Positions 10,750-22,248 of a DNA stretch of 64,000 bases are shown here, piece by piece. Position 1 is the stretch's first letter. Each line of letters begins with the position of its first letter. A program made the translations under genes and the position numbers. The notes under the pieces are model-generated. The model made no database searches, was not told where the DNA came from, and worked only from the letters and a program-made list of their open reading frames with translations. This DNA is from Isoetes taiwanensis (Eukaryota; Streptophyta; Lycopodiopsida; Isoetales; Isoetaceae): the NCBI GenBank assembly GCA_021234155.1, contig JAJEKV010000001.1, forward strand, positions 17,625,382 through 17,689,381, written 5' to 3'.

Positions 10750-12780
10750 GAATCCTTTCTTATTGTGCCCAAGGGATCTGCTAAGCTATCTGCTAATAGT
10801 AAATGTTTGTAACTTGTAAGGGTAATGTTCGCTAGCTGGCCATTACGCGGGGTAAGGGCCTGGCGAGCCAGTGGCTGCACCTAACACTTTGTACTTAGAA
10901 TTTAAAATAAAAAACAAAAAATCTACGGGATTGTATCTAACTTTTAATTACAAGCCAAGTGAAATTTTGACACGTCAAACAAATTAGTACGCTTTGACAT
11001 ATTCCACTTTCCTGGTCTTTAAGGGCATATGCCAAGGTGTCATTATTACGCTTTGACATATTCCACTTTCATACTTTCCTAGTTCTTAAGTGCATAGGCT
11101 AAAGTGTCAATATTTTTAATTATATTTTTTAACTGTAAGGAGATAACAGTTGTCCTTTAAAAAATAAAATATAGGGAAAACTACCAAAATACCCTTATGA
11201 ATTTGTGTAATTACCAAAATACCCTTATGAGTTTCAAAATTATCAAAATGCCCTTCTATATAGTAGATGTGTAGGGGATTTTGGTAATTTTAAAACTCAT
11301 AAAATATAACCACTTGTCTCATATGGCGACGTGGAAAAAAAAGTTACCATCCCATTCTTGATCTGCTTTGTTTTAATGAGACAAGCATGAGCCAGTGTAT
11401 GATTCAAAAATATTTCTTCGAAAAAAATTATCATCCAAAAACTAAATAAATTTCTGAATTTGACGAATACATTAGGACAACAGGTCTCGCTTATATTTAT
11501 AATAAGTTCCACTTTAATGTATTCATAACGGCCAACTTCCAACTTCCAGTTACTCTTATATTATAACTAATAATGGTGTCCAACATTGCTGGGCATAAGT
11601 TGGGTATATCTAGATGATCAGAGAGAAGAAAAGAGTCAGACATACTTGAAATGTATTATAAATGTCAAAGCTGCTTCGTTCTAATATTAACATTGTAATC
11701 TTGAGATATTATAAACTTCAGAGCTGCTTCATTCTAATATGGAAATTCATGTATGTTATTTGGTCGGATGCTTGGTACATTAATTTTCTCTGTTCGATTC
11801 TAATAAGGCATTTTCATTATATTCTAGTTAGCATTTTCATTGAAAAAACAATAGAATAAGACTTTATTTTCCAGAGTAGCTCTTATTCCTAGGCTTAAAG
11901 TTTCTTGTTTTTTGCTTAAAGTATTTTAGTTTCTTTGAACTCTGCACCAACCGGATGCATTCTTTTGCATTTAAAAGCAATGGCTGATGCTTCCATAAAC
12001 AATTGGAGGATGATTTAAAAGCATTTGTTAAAAAATGTAGTTTACACTCAATAATACTAAGAAACCTGCTCTACGGTTTACAATCCAATTGCAAAAAATA
12101 AGTGTCATCCTATATCAACCTCAGGCATTCAGATACTTCAATTCATTTTTCCTTTAAGCAATAAAATAACAAGATGATGTAAGCTAAAGCCATCATGTAC
12201 ATCAAATTATTTAGCAATGGTAAAGATCATCTATATGGTAAGAATACAATCAAAGGGCAATCCTGTTAGCACCTGAAGAAATATTTAAACTTGATTAATG
12301 GGCGGTGTATTCATTTCTTTAGCTTTTTTTAATTGGAATCTAACAGTCGTATGCCAACAGCAGTCATTACTGAAAAAAATAATTCAAGCGTGCTTGAGCT
12401 TTACGCAACTAGATATTGCTCTAAAGAAACAAAAGTAAAACTGAAAGGAAGCAAAAGAATATTAACGAAAAATGAGAATAATAACACATATTCTTGCCAA
12501 CCGACCTCATTAATGATTGCAAAGGCTTCAAAGTAGTCTGGCTAGCAATCCTTCACAACCATAGACTTGTATTCTATCCTTGATCCAGTGCCACACTGCT
12601 ATAATACAAAAATTGTGTTTTCAAATCAATTCAATTTCAAACTACAGCAATATCGAATAATTGCACTGAAGACGAAAAACAACAATTGAAAACACATATC
12701 TTAAAAGAAGAGCTTCATATTCTTTCATATCAGAGTTCCCGCTGTCAATATCCAATCATGGTCTTGGCAACTTTCTGTAT
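10750..12780. other. no gene; short tandem repeats
   Basis: At 10985-11105 a ~65-base unit (TACGCTTTGACATATTCCAC) occurs twice in tandem. At 11180-11260 the motif TACCAAAATACCCTTATGA is repeated with a third diverged copy. The rest is AT-rich with no convincing coding sequence. Confidence 0.5.
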
Positions 12781-12781
12781 C

Positions 12782-12785
<4 letters not shown>

Positions 12786-12817
<32 letters not shown>

Positions 12818-13430
12818 GCAAGGTGGGTTTTATATTCATAGATTAAATAAGATACATCAAAATATAATAGGACTCCAAAGGAGACCTATTAAGAAAAAGT
12901 AAATCCTCCATATATGGAGGAACAACCTGGTTTAAGATAAATAGATAGGGCATATTCAGGTTGCCAGTTCCTGTGTCCATGGAGCAGCATAGAAAATTTG
13001 ACCAGTCACAAAGAACAGTCCAAAAAAGCATAGCTATTCCTGGGATAGCTTAATGCTAAGGTTGACCTTTAAGTATTTGCTTCGATCAGATCCTGCAGGG
13101 ATAGGTCAGAAACTCTAGAGTTGCCAAAAACACTGAGCATTTCCTCCAGCTCCTTGGTAGTATATGAGGTGAAGTCCATCAGCATAAGCACTCGGGCTTC
13201 CCTCCTTTGTTGCCAGTGGTGAAATAGAGCCTCAAACATAGGCTTTAAGCTGTTGTGTCTCCAAATAGCCTGTTTCTTGAGCAGCTTCTTAATGGCCCTG
13301 GCATGAATCACCTCCTGTTTGAGTAGAATCATGTTTTCTTCCATCCTAATCCTTCACATCTCTTCCACTGCTACCAGGTGATCAGAACTTCTCGGGGGGG
13401 CTCCCATTTGCAGCATCCTCCTGTATCATC
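12786..13430 (-). pseudogene. poly(A)-tailed copy of unknown protein family U1
   Basis: The minus-strand frame reads SDHLVAVEEM, stop, RIRMEENMILLKQEVIHARA, IKKLLKKQAIWRHNSLKPMF, then KELEEMLSVFG and SDLSLQDLIEANT, stop at 13069. It aligns over its whole length with the C-terminal ~95 residues of the proteins at 22249-22746 and 33493-34533: conserved positions are ALK/IKxLL, xxW, LKPxF/FRPLF, ELxxxL and LxDLI. One in-frame TGA breaks it. About 255 bases past the stop, the minus strand ends in 29 A residues (12786-12814). This suggests a reverse-transcribed, 5'-truncated copy. Confidence 0.6.
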
Positions 13431-14598
13431 TTTCAACCGCGAAGGTTTTGCCAAAATCGCACGGTACTAATGAGGTGCTATTGCTTCTGAGGCTGTAAAA
13501 TGATAAAGATAGACCTTTTTTTGCTTCAGTAGATAAGACTGTAGCAGTGCAGATGATTATCTGTTCTTGGGTATCAAAGAGCTATTATCATGTTTGCAGA
13601 TGATTATTATCACTTGGGTATATCAAATCGCACTTACCAAGATCTGCATGAAACAAACGTGTTGGACAACAAAGATGTAGGGATGTTATGCTCCTGCCTA
13701 AGATTATGTAGCCTTCAAGATCACCTACAAATGTACCACCAAATTTCTATGATGTATATTATAATATGCAAGTATGCCAAAGAAATTAAAGTCGTTGTGA
13801 GGGTCTCCATTCTTGTGAGGGTCTCCATTCTGCACATGGAATCTACCATACAAAATTGCTCGTTGCTTAGATGAGCTTGCAAATTAGAGATCAACTTTTA
13901 CTTGACTACAAAAGTGTATTGCATGTCAATTTTTCTATACATGAAGAATGCAACGAAACATAGATTAACAACAAAATGGAGTCGAATAGAAAAATAGTCC
14001 CATTGAAATAATTAATTCTTTGTAGTAGCTTCAACCTAGAAGAACCATGTATAAGAACTTGGATCAACTTCTCGTTAACTACGAGAGAATACCTAGCATA
14101 AACAAGAGAAACCAACATAAACAATGGAATAAGCTAAACATATGCATGACGCTTTTCCCCTTGATGTTATATGAAGAACAGGCAATAAAAATATTGAGAA
14201 TTTAATGTTATGTTGAAGAATAAAGCAATGCAAGCTAGAAGAGCCAAATAAGGCATTTTTCACATGGAAAAATATTTCAACCACATAAGAACTAAATGCA
14301 AACACATGTTATCTCAAGACCAAAGGAAAATGATACCTGGCCTGAGGTGTAATAGGTATTTAAGTTGTGGTAAACCGGCAACCTGATATAATGTCATTGT
14401 CAGCTCCATGTATTACTGAAAGCTTTATGTTTTCCTTGTGTTCAAAACAATAAAATCCCTTCTGACTTTATCCTTGCCCATGCATGGAGCTCAGACATTC
14501 TACATTCACCTCCACATCCATAGCCCAATGCGGTAATTGCATGAACAACCTAGCCCTTAATGGAATAGCCCGGAAGCTTTGAGTACAATCATTGCATC
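13431..14598. other. no gene seen
   Basis: Short unrecognised frames only. A GTGAGGGTCTCCATTCT unit is tandemly doubled at about 13797-13832. Confidence 0.4.
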
Positions 14599-15115
14599 TA
14601 GATGGGTACTTCTACCTAAATTGTGCACAAAGAACTAGTCTAAACACAACAATTTTATACAAATCTGGCCCATATTTCATTTTAAAACTGCCAGTGATTG
14701 TGTGAAGCAAGAAATCATTTCGCAAAAGCCTGCAAGTCAGAGCTCATTTTCATCTAACCTGTGTTGTCAATCTCAAAGGCTGATACCCTGCTCAGAGCTC
14801 TGTTTTCAGTTAACATTTATTATTAGCACAATAGAAATAATATTGCTTGCCTGATTTTGAGTACATTGTTGAGCTTTATCTTAACTCAATGCAACCATTT
14901 GAAAATGTTCTAAATCAAGCTCTGCATGATGGAGAATAATGCACGACCAACAGGTCCAAAGCTTTTGTACCTAGATGGATACTTCTACCTAAATCGTGCA
15001 CAAAGTACCAGTTTAAACATAAACAGCTTTATACGAATCTGACCCAAAAATTAGTTTAAACCTGCCAGTGATTGTGTGAAGCAAGAAACCCATTTCACAA
15101 AAAGAGCATGCAAGG
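14599..15115. repeat. pair of ~140-bp direct repeats, 372 bp apart
   Basis: The block ACTTCTACCTAAAT, GTGCACAAAG and CTGCCAGTGATTGTGTGAAG with CAAGAAA occurs at about 14600-14735 and again at 14971-15110, roughly 80% alike. It may be a diverged tandem duplication or repeats bounding an element. Confidence 0.65.
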
Positions 15116-15737
15116 CATTGCAAAGGCGTAGAAATTAGGGATTCAAGAAGGCTGCATGCCCTTTCTGAACTTACCTTTAAAGCGACCATAGTAGTGCTTG
15201 AGAGTAGCAACACCGGCTACTCTAATGGGATGAGAGTACCAAATCGATACGCAACATCTACCAGGGACCCAATTCTAAGCGATGTCTGGCATGCCCTTCG
15301 CTTCAACGAGCCGAAATCCTAAGAAACCTCCTTTTGAGCCTTGCATGCTTTGAACCCTAAAATACCTCCCTTCGAGCTTTGATTTGAGATATATTAAGAA
15401 TTATGGGCGTAACCATTGGGAACTGCCACGAAAAATTAATTTGAGCATATGTGCACTCTAGATATATGCCTTAGTACATCCAGTCAAATACATCATCAAA
15501 TCATAGTAAAACCATATCTAAAAGCATATAAAAATATAAAGGCAACCCTATGTTATTATGCCAGATATTCAAGTACTAGTGTGGGCCATGTTCCAGGGCT
15601 AGATTAACCTGCGTGTGGTAGTGCTCTCGCATGAGTGGCCGCATCCCACAGAGTGGTAGCAAAGCACTCATTCAAGTGCGCCTCATGTCCCTTGGCATCA
15701 GGCATAGTCACAATCTGCTGGTAGTCCATAGACCACG

Positions 15738-16025
15738 TTGCGACCCACCCCTTACAGTGCTCCCACCATACTCTCTTCAGACATTGTGGCCCTTATTCCA
15801 ATAACAAGAGAAATAGGACCACCTTCATTATTTGCTACATTTAGTATGGCAGAACCTAATTGGCATGATTTATTTGCATGTCTGAAGCTTTTGAATCCTG
15901 ATATTGTCTTGGAAAATGTTGAGCATTGGGATGAAAAGAAGCTTGTCTTAAGTTAGTTAGTGTTACATGTACACGCTACTATGTAAATTGCATTGATGCA
16001 ATGAAAAGAATAGAATAGAATAGAA
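15738..16025 (+). pseudogene. possible Helitron N-terminal domain scrap with repeat tail
   Basis: A short plus-strand frame contains ITREIGPPSLFATFS and WHDLFACLKLLNPDI, which resembles the conserved GPP-(S/T)-LFxTxS-x-DLxWPDL core of the Helitron replication-initiator N-terminal domain. It ends at 15956. Then follows a GTTACATGTACACGC segment and a (GAATA)3 tail at about 16006-16023, like the LINE ends elsewhere here. The match covers only about 30 residues, so it is weak. Nothing else of a Helitron is visible nearby. Confidence 0.3.
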
Positions 16026-16539
16026 AGCACTTCAGGAAGATGGTAATTTGGCAGGTTTAGTAAAGGATTATGTATGCGTAACACAATTAAGACAACAAGA
16101 ATTGTTACAATATGGGTAAGGCTGCAGATCATATAAATGGCATTACCAAACGTTCAGTTTTGGGAATACGTATGGCCGTCAATCAAATTTGTCATCATAT
16201 AAAAGTCTACAATGTATGAGGAACACACATGAAACAGTTAAACTTCTAGAGATTGATGAGATATCTACAGTAGGTTTGACACTATTCTATGCAGTGGGCC
16301 ACATGTGCAATAGGTAAGTGGTTTGCTAAATGTCATATGATGTGCTAATATGAATTTCGGTGATTATAATTCCTTAATGTCCTTGGCCTCAGCATTTAGC
16401 TGTAGGGTTTAATCTCAGCCATTGATCTCTAGATGTTATGTGAGTAACATTATGTGGCCCAATCGGTTATGACCATAACAAAGATGTTATGGCCATAACA
16501 TTTCCCCTGCTGCCACTGGTGATTTTCTTTCTTTTGGGC

Positions 16540-16625
16540 CCTCCGCCATAGCCAAGCAAAAATGCCAGGCAATAAATCCGTCGCCATAGCCAAGCAAAAA
16601 TGCCAGGCAACAAATCCGTATACAG
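16540..16625. repeat. ~43-bp tandem duplication
   Basis: CGCCATAGCCAAGCAAAAAT followed by GCCAGGCAA-AAATCCGT occurs twice head to tail. Upstream, at about 16482-16501, lies the palindrome TGTTATGGCCATAACA. Confidence 0.85.
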
Positions 16626-16878
16626 GAAAGGCAGGCTGCTTTAAATTCTGCAGGGGAAAGTTCTGTTGACGCGCGTTAGCGTGGACACAGAACTTGACCC
16701 CGCATAAGGCAGCCTGCCTTTCGTGCAATGTGAATGTAAGGAGGCAAATTTTCTGATGTGGCGTCCAACGTGGCGCTGGCGTGGAAAAGAATTTAGAGAG
16801 AGTCAGACGAAACATTTTCTCTCTCGTTCTCCTTCGCGAGCACGGCTATGGCGTTCTGATCGGCGCCAGGCTGTTTTC

Positions 16879-17039
16879 GAAGGCGCCAAATCGTTCTGGC
16901 GAGTATTTTGGTGGCGCTCCTTCTTTTTGAAGGCGCCAGATCGTTTTGGCGAGTTTTTTGGTGGCGCTCCTTCTTCTTTGAAGGCGCCAGATCGTTTTGG
17001 CGAGTTTTTTGGTGGCGCTCCTGCTTCTTTGAAGGCGCT
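16879..17039. repeat. 50/51-bp minisatellite, three units
   Basis: Units start GAAGGCGCC at 16879, 16929 and 16980, with a partial fourth at 17031. The unit is 51 bp (17 codons), so every frame stays open and yields a repeating peptide. This is a by-product and not evidence of a gene. It lies in the putative 5' untranslated region of the ORF at 17364. Confidence 0.95.
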
Positions 17040-17363
17040 AGGGTAGTTTGCATTTGATTCTTGAGTTTTTTCTGTGTTTTTAGTTAGATTTAGGTATATT
17101 CTAACAAATCTTGCTTGCAAGTGGTCCGTGGAGTATTCTGTCGAGGATCTAAGCTTGTTTTGGAGTTCTGGTGGCGGTTGGAATCCTTTGGAGTCCTTTG
17201 AGAGCCCTTTGTTCTGATTTTTCAGCGTTCTTGCGACCTTTGAACTGATCATTTATAAAATTTGTAAGCAAGATTTATATTCTTATCTCTGTTTCTTATT
17301 TCCTATGCTAATATGTCGTTTTTTGCTGCATGCAGGTGATCTTCAGTGGTCTGGAGGTGCGAG

Positions 17364-18077
17364 ATGGCTAAATGCCGAGTAGTTTTGTTTTTTATATTGT
17401 GTAGTTTCTTAAGCGCTGCTTTTGTGCTTCAAGCACTGAGTTATGGTGAGGTGAGATTTATAGGAATGGATGCGCCTATGTTTAATATTCTGGAAGATCA
17501 GAACACTCTTGAAAATATTACGAACACTATGCATGTTGATTCTGAAGAAATACCTGTTATTTCGATGATAACTGAGGAAATCATGGACATGCATGCATAC
17601 AAGGAAGCAGAGAATGTAGATCCTGCTAGTGTTCTACCTAATGTGCCTTGTTTTGGTAGTTTTGTTGCAGCTGAGTCTTCTAGCTTAGGTCTGTCCGAGT
17701 TTGAGTCGGAACTGGTCAATGAATTTGGAGAGGATGAGATCTTGAAATATATGAAAGAAGCTGAGAATTCTGGCATGCTGAAGACAGTTGTAGTGCCTGT
17801 CAGAAATCCTACATTGCTTTCTAATGCCTGTAGAATGCCATTTGTTGAGCTTGACGAGGAACTTCAAAGACAGGTTAATGCTGGTAGCATTTCTAGGTCT
17901 GCAGCAAAGATACAGTGGGCTAGGAAACGGTTTGACCTTTGGAGGGAGTTTTCTGGAATTAGTACCGAGGTGAGAATTGAGGATATGGATCTTTTAGAGT
18001 TTTCTAGGTTGCTGGAACGTTTCATATTGCAAGTTACGAAGAATAATGATCACATTAGGGCGGATTTAGGATCTTAA
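17364..18077 (+). CDS. 237-aa protein, Crypton/DUF3504-like N-terminal recombinase domain
   Basis: The first ATG (MAKCRVVLF) lies just after a good acceptor (TGCATGCAG at about 17336), so a 5' intron is likely. The N-terminus is hydrophobic (VVLFFILCSFLSAAFVL) and could be a signal peptide or anchor. The middle is acidic. The C-terminal third reads SAAKIQWARKRFDLWREFSG, IEDMDLLEFSRLLERFI and LQVTKNN. This resembles the SAM-like N-terminal domain of Crypton-type tyrosine recombinases and the related ZMYM/QRICH1 proteins (W-x2-W/F, D/E-L-x3-L-x-RF-x2-EV-K). The protein then stops. No recombinase core (R-H-x-x-R-Y) follows downstream, so it is truncated or a derived protein. The assignment is by pattern only. 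Confidence 0.4.
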   Translation: MAKCRVVLFFILCSFLSAAFVLQALSYGEVRFIGMDAPMFNILEDQNTLENITNTMHVDSEEIPVISMITEEIMDMHAYKEAENVDPASVLPNVPCFGSFVAAESSSLGLSEFESELVNEFGEDEILKYMKEAENSGMLKTVVVPVRNPTLLSNACRMPFVELDEELQRQVNAGSISRSAAKIQWARKRFDLWREFSGISTEVRIEDMDLLEFSRLLERFILQVTKNNDHIRADLGS

Positions 18078-19122
18078 AATGGCCTCATAAGAGCCATTCC
18101 ACGTCAGATTTCTTATTCTTCTCCCCAATGCCATGTAGATTACCTACCCTTCATAATTATAGATTCTCATGGATTTCGAGAGATTGTGCATTTATTGTCC
18201 CATTTTCACATATTAGAAACAAATAAAAAATATTTATAGCATTAAACCATCGCGACTACGACTAATAACGATGGCGTATTGACATTCATGAGGCAAAGGA
18301 ATTTGAATATAAAAAAGTGATGGTTGATGTTGAAAGGAGGGCGCTGATGATATCCATTCCTCATTGAGAATGAAACAAGCTTGAGATGCTCTATCGGACT
18401 TGTTCCCATATATATAGCGAATACATCTCAAAGAACAAGATGCAAAGAGGTTTGTGGAAGCCCCTAACAAAATCATTTAAGCTCATATAGATGCACTCAG
18501 TACATGCATATACTATGGGTGCATGCACCTCCTAGGGCGCATGCACTTGGTTTTATTAGAAATAGGACAATTATGAAGTGGACAAGGCATGGAGAAATCC
18601 CGTAAGCATCCAAGGTAGCTTTTTTCGTAGAAGCACTGAAAGGGGTGGAGGAAAAATAGTACCATCCCTCTTAGATATATGACAGAATGGAGATATGATT
18701 AATAGCTATGCCAAAATAACTTATTGTGTTGAAGAGGAGGAGATCACTGGAATAGCATCGATCAAAGAAGTACCCCTTTAAGGAAGGGGAAATGTCCGTG
18801 AAGATGCTAATAAATGACATTATACTTTGCAATGCGAAGGGTTTATACATCCTTGAAGTACAAAGGTTATGGTGTTTGTGTTTAGATACCTCTAATACAA
18901 GAAGTCTTTGACTACTTTTCACAATAGATTCCTTTAAAAATCTATTGCTATTTAAATTATAGCAAAAATGAGTCTTGAAACTCTTTAAGTAGTAGAAGAA
19001 CTCTTTGACTAGTTATCCATTTGATGACCATTTTTTAAGAAAATATGATATGTGACATTCTTATATGCAAACATTCATAAAATTTATGAACATTGAAGGT
19101 CAAAGCCATTCTTGTTTAAAGA
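18078..19122. other. no gene seen
   Basis: AT-rich sequence with short unrecognised frames on both strands. Confidence 0.4.
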
Positions 19123-20080
19123 GGATCATATGATGCGAAATCTTCATGCGCAAAAGTAATTGCATATAAGAAATTCGCCTGATGTGATCCTTGCGTAAAA
19201 AAGTAAATAGAAACACAAATATTGAGCTTACAACTTAGCGTAAACAAATAGTATTTTAATAAACCATAAATTTACATACTAACACTTTACACTTTAAATA
19301 AGATATTTCTTTTTTTCCTTTTACTTGAAGGTATTTTTTTTCAAGATGGATCACACCAAGCGAATAATACATATGCAAAAAAAAAGGGACACACTAAATT
19401 TGCATGGTGTGATCCACTTTCTTATTTGCTGTCAAATTAAAATTAAACGCTTTACCACTCTTAAGTACATAAGTCATTATCCCTTTTCAAAGAGCATATT
19501 CTTTTTTAAGAAGGATCACACCAAGCGAATAGTACATATGCAACAAAAATGGAACACACTAAATTTGCATCGTGTGATCCACTTTCTTATTTGTTGTCAA
19601 ATTAAAATTAAACACAAGTACCCCTTCTCATTTAATGCTTTACCACCCCAAGTGCATAAAGTTATTAGTCCTTTTCAAAGAGCATATCTTTTTTTAAGAA
19701 GGATCACATCAAGCGAATAATACAATGCAAAAAAAAAAAAAATAGAACACAATTATTTCGCATGGTGTGATATGCTTTCTTGCTTGTTGTCAAATTAAAC
19801 TTAAACACAAGTACCCCTTCCTATTTGCATCTAAAATACTTTACCAACTCTAGTTATACATAAAGTTATGAGCCATTTTCAAAAAGCAAACACTTTATCA
19901 ATAAATGAGCACGTCACATATCCACACTTAACTTCAAATAAGACACATATATATTTCTTTTATTAAAAGATAATCAAAGTAATTTTACTATAGGAAGTCA
20001 ATCTTTTTCCAAAAAGATCACACCAAGCGAATTTTGCATAAGCTAAAAGGTTGGAATATACTAAATTCGCCCATGTATTA
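19123..20080. repeat. array of five 68-bp hairpin units
   Basis: Inverted-repeat units open with GGATCACACCAAGCGAAT and close with ATTTGCATGGTGTGATCC. They lie at 19123-19190, 19348-19415, 19513-19580, 19701-19772 and, more diverged, 20015-20080. The first three are exactly 68 bp. The intervening 100-150 bases are also similar between the middle copies (TTTCTTATTTG-TGTCAAATTAAAATTAAAC, CTTTTCAAAGAGCATAT), so larger units of about 165-190 bp were tandemly duplicated with the hairpin inside. Confidence 0.85.
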
Positions 20081-20089
20081 TTGAGGGTG

Positions 20090-21089
20090 CAAATTTGCAA
20101 ATATCCTCCTCTTCAAATCCCTTCCCCCCCTCCCTTCCCCTTTTTTTTTGCAATATACTATCCATAGCATTTATTTTGAACCCTATAGTTCTACCTATTC
20201 ATTGCGTATGAATGTCGCTCCGGCGATGTAACTCCATAGTCACCCTTCATTAAGAATAGCATTCTTACCCATGAGCCTATGGATAGATATCCTTCCACCG
20301 TCATGCCTTTATTGTTTTGTAAGTGATGAACTGCAGAAGCAATGTAGGAGTACTAGGAGCAATGATGGATGCAATAAAAGATACAGATCGGTCGTTGAAT
20401 TGTAAGAATGAATGGCAGGGAGCAATACAATGAATGGGAAGAGCTGAAAAGTAGGAAAACTTCAGAATGAAAATTTGGGTAGTAAAAACATGGCATGTAA
20501 CGTACGTTTGCTTGTCCGCACATCGCCTCGCCGTTGTCGCTTAACTCTATGCTCGCCCCTCATCGATGCTATAACATACTCACCCATGAACCTTTCCTAC
20601 TTCTTGACCTTGAGTGTTCTGTAAATGGGGCAAAAACACAGACACTATTGGAGACTTGGATTCCAAATGAAGAGTGAAGGCGGAAAGGATGCACATAGCG
20701 GCGCTAATGTGAACAATGGAAATCTTGGTGCCAAAATTTGAAAAGGTGGTTGGTGCATGTGGGATTGTGCACAGTAGGCGGAAAAAGTAGCTATTATTTT
20801 GGTCCGCGATACGATTTTCGAAAAATGCAGGCCATTAATGTGGTTGCAATGAATGCACAAACATGTCCTATGAAATTTCGCCATGTGGATGCCAAGTAAG
20901 CCTGCTCCTCTTTCTACTTGCCAACTGCGCAAACATCATTGGTCGCGAGAAACATGACGTGGAATTCTGGCATCCAAGTTATGGGCCATTTTGAGACCCC
21001 AAATCCGCCCTAATGATTTTATCCGCCTGAATCGTAAGTTCATTGCCAATCTGGTGCTTTAGGAACTCTGAAATCAAGGGGGATTCACT
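20090..21089. other. no gene; diverged direct repeat
   Basis: A segment with GTCGC, AACTCTATGCTCGCCC-like, CATTCTTACCCATGA and TGTTTTGTAAATG-like blocks at about 20200-20330 recurs at about 20515-20640. No coding sequence is supported. Confidence 0.4.
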
Positions 21090-21330
21090 CATGTATAGGG
21101 GGGATATGCCATCTGCCTGCATGGGGTGGCAAAAAAACCCCCTGTATATGGATCTTTAAAAGCAAATTTTGACCCCTTTCAAATAAAAATTACCTAGGAT
21201 AGTGCAAAAAATACTAGAAAAAGGACCCCCTGCCGACCGTATATGTACGAAAATGGGTCCAAAAAACCCCTTTCCCGTGCATGCAGATGGGTTATACGCC
21301 CAAAACTGTGAACCCCCCTTGTCTGAAATG
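21090..21330. repeat. possible MITE with imperfect inverted ends
   Basis: The left end reads GGGGGGATATGCCATCTGCC and TGCATGGGG. The right end reads CCCGTGCATGCAGATGGGTT, ATACGCCC and CCCCCC. They are imperfect inverted repeats of about 30 bases around a ~180-base centre. Target-site duplication is not clear. Confidence 0.4.
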
Positions 21331-21456
21331 CATAAAGAATCCATTTCTGTCACTACTTAAGTTACCTTTCTACATCATCAGACAGAAATGGATAAGGCTT
21401 TGCTTCATCAGATAAGTACCCAGAGTAGAAATCTGATAGTAATGTCAGTTCATACT

Positions 21457-21975
21457 ACAAGTTGTGTTATGTGAACAACCCCTTCTTCCCAACAATTTTA
21501 AATCCCACATTATTCTCTGCACTAGTATCTCTATTCCCCTTGCCCGTTTCGACGATCTTTGCCCATTTCAGCTCTGACATCCCTAAAACTGCATGCGCTG
21601 GAATCGCCAGTTTCGGCTCTGACATCTCTAATGCATCTACTGGAAGCTTCTCCTATGCATTAATATCTTTTTTCTTCTCCTGTGCATCAGATTTCATTCC
21701 ATCTATCATTGCCTTGCCATTTGAACTATCTTCTTTGGCCATCTTCTTCTTTTTCGACATCCCTAAAACTGCAAAATTATCTTTCCAATACTTGGTTCTT
21801 TGAGTTGCCAAAATAATTGCATCCAATATTCAAATGAATATATGCACATAGGTGCACAAATGAATACATGAATAAAGATAAGCTTATACTTTTACCTTTC
21901 TACTTCTTCTTCATCATATTCCTTCTTCTTTTTTGCTTCTTCTTCTGGTTCCTTCTCCTTTTCCTTTTTTAAAAA
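21457..21975 (-). pseudogene. exons of a highly charged protein of unknown function
   Basis: On the minus strand a Lys/Glu-rich stretch (KEPEEEAKKKKEYDEEEVER, about 21975-21905) ends at GAAAG|GTAAAA, a good donor. Farther down, from about 21780, the frame reads FAVLGMSKKKKMAKEDSSNG, MIDGMKSDAQEKKDINA, stop, EKLPVDALEMSEPKL, HAVLGMSELKWAKIVETGK and NNVGFKIVGKKGLFT, stop at about 21457. One in-frame TAG breaks it, and the motif AVLGMS occurs twice. The open frame on the opposite strand is a shadow. I do not recognise the protein; composition suggests a basic/acidic nuclear protein. Confidence 0.35.
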
Positions 21976-22248
21976 TAAGCACTGTTTCATTATATATGGA
22001 CTTTCCCTGAGTCCATACGCCTCCGAAATTGACGCACATTTTTGGAATACTATGGTTTTTTTTAATAAAGTGATGCAAATTTTCGGGAAACGTGCAGGTA
22101 GGTGAGATGGCAGGTGCTATTTTTATTAAGCCAAGAAACACACAGCAAACTTGGGGTCGCGCTAAAGCGCCTTCTGTATAAGAGGTGTTGCTAGTCAAGC
22201 TTTGTTTTGCAAATCTGTGTAGCATAGAATCATAACGAAGCAGTGAGA

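Noticed and set aside
16450-17252. Minus-strand frames of 121 and 149 codons
   Set aside because: They read through a 51-bp minisatellite and a tandem duplication; the peptide repeats mirror the DNA repeats.
19123-20080. Regularly spaced repeats resembling a CRISPR array
   Set aside because: Spacing is 165-225 bp, repeats are 68-bp inverted repeats, the intervening DNA is itself similar between units, and the genome is a plant.
21462-21803. 113-codon plus-strand frame
   Set aside because: The opposite strand has more protein-like sequence with a repeated motif; the plus frame is Phe/Ser-rich.
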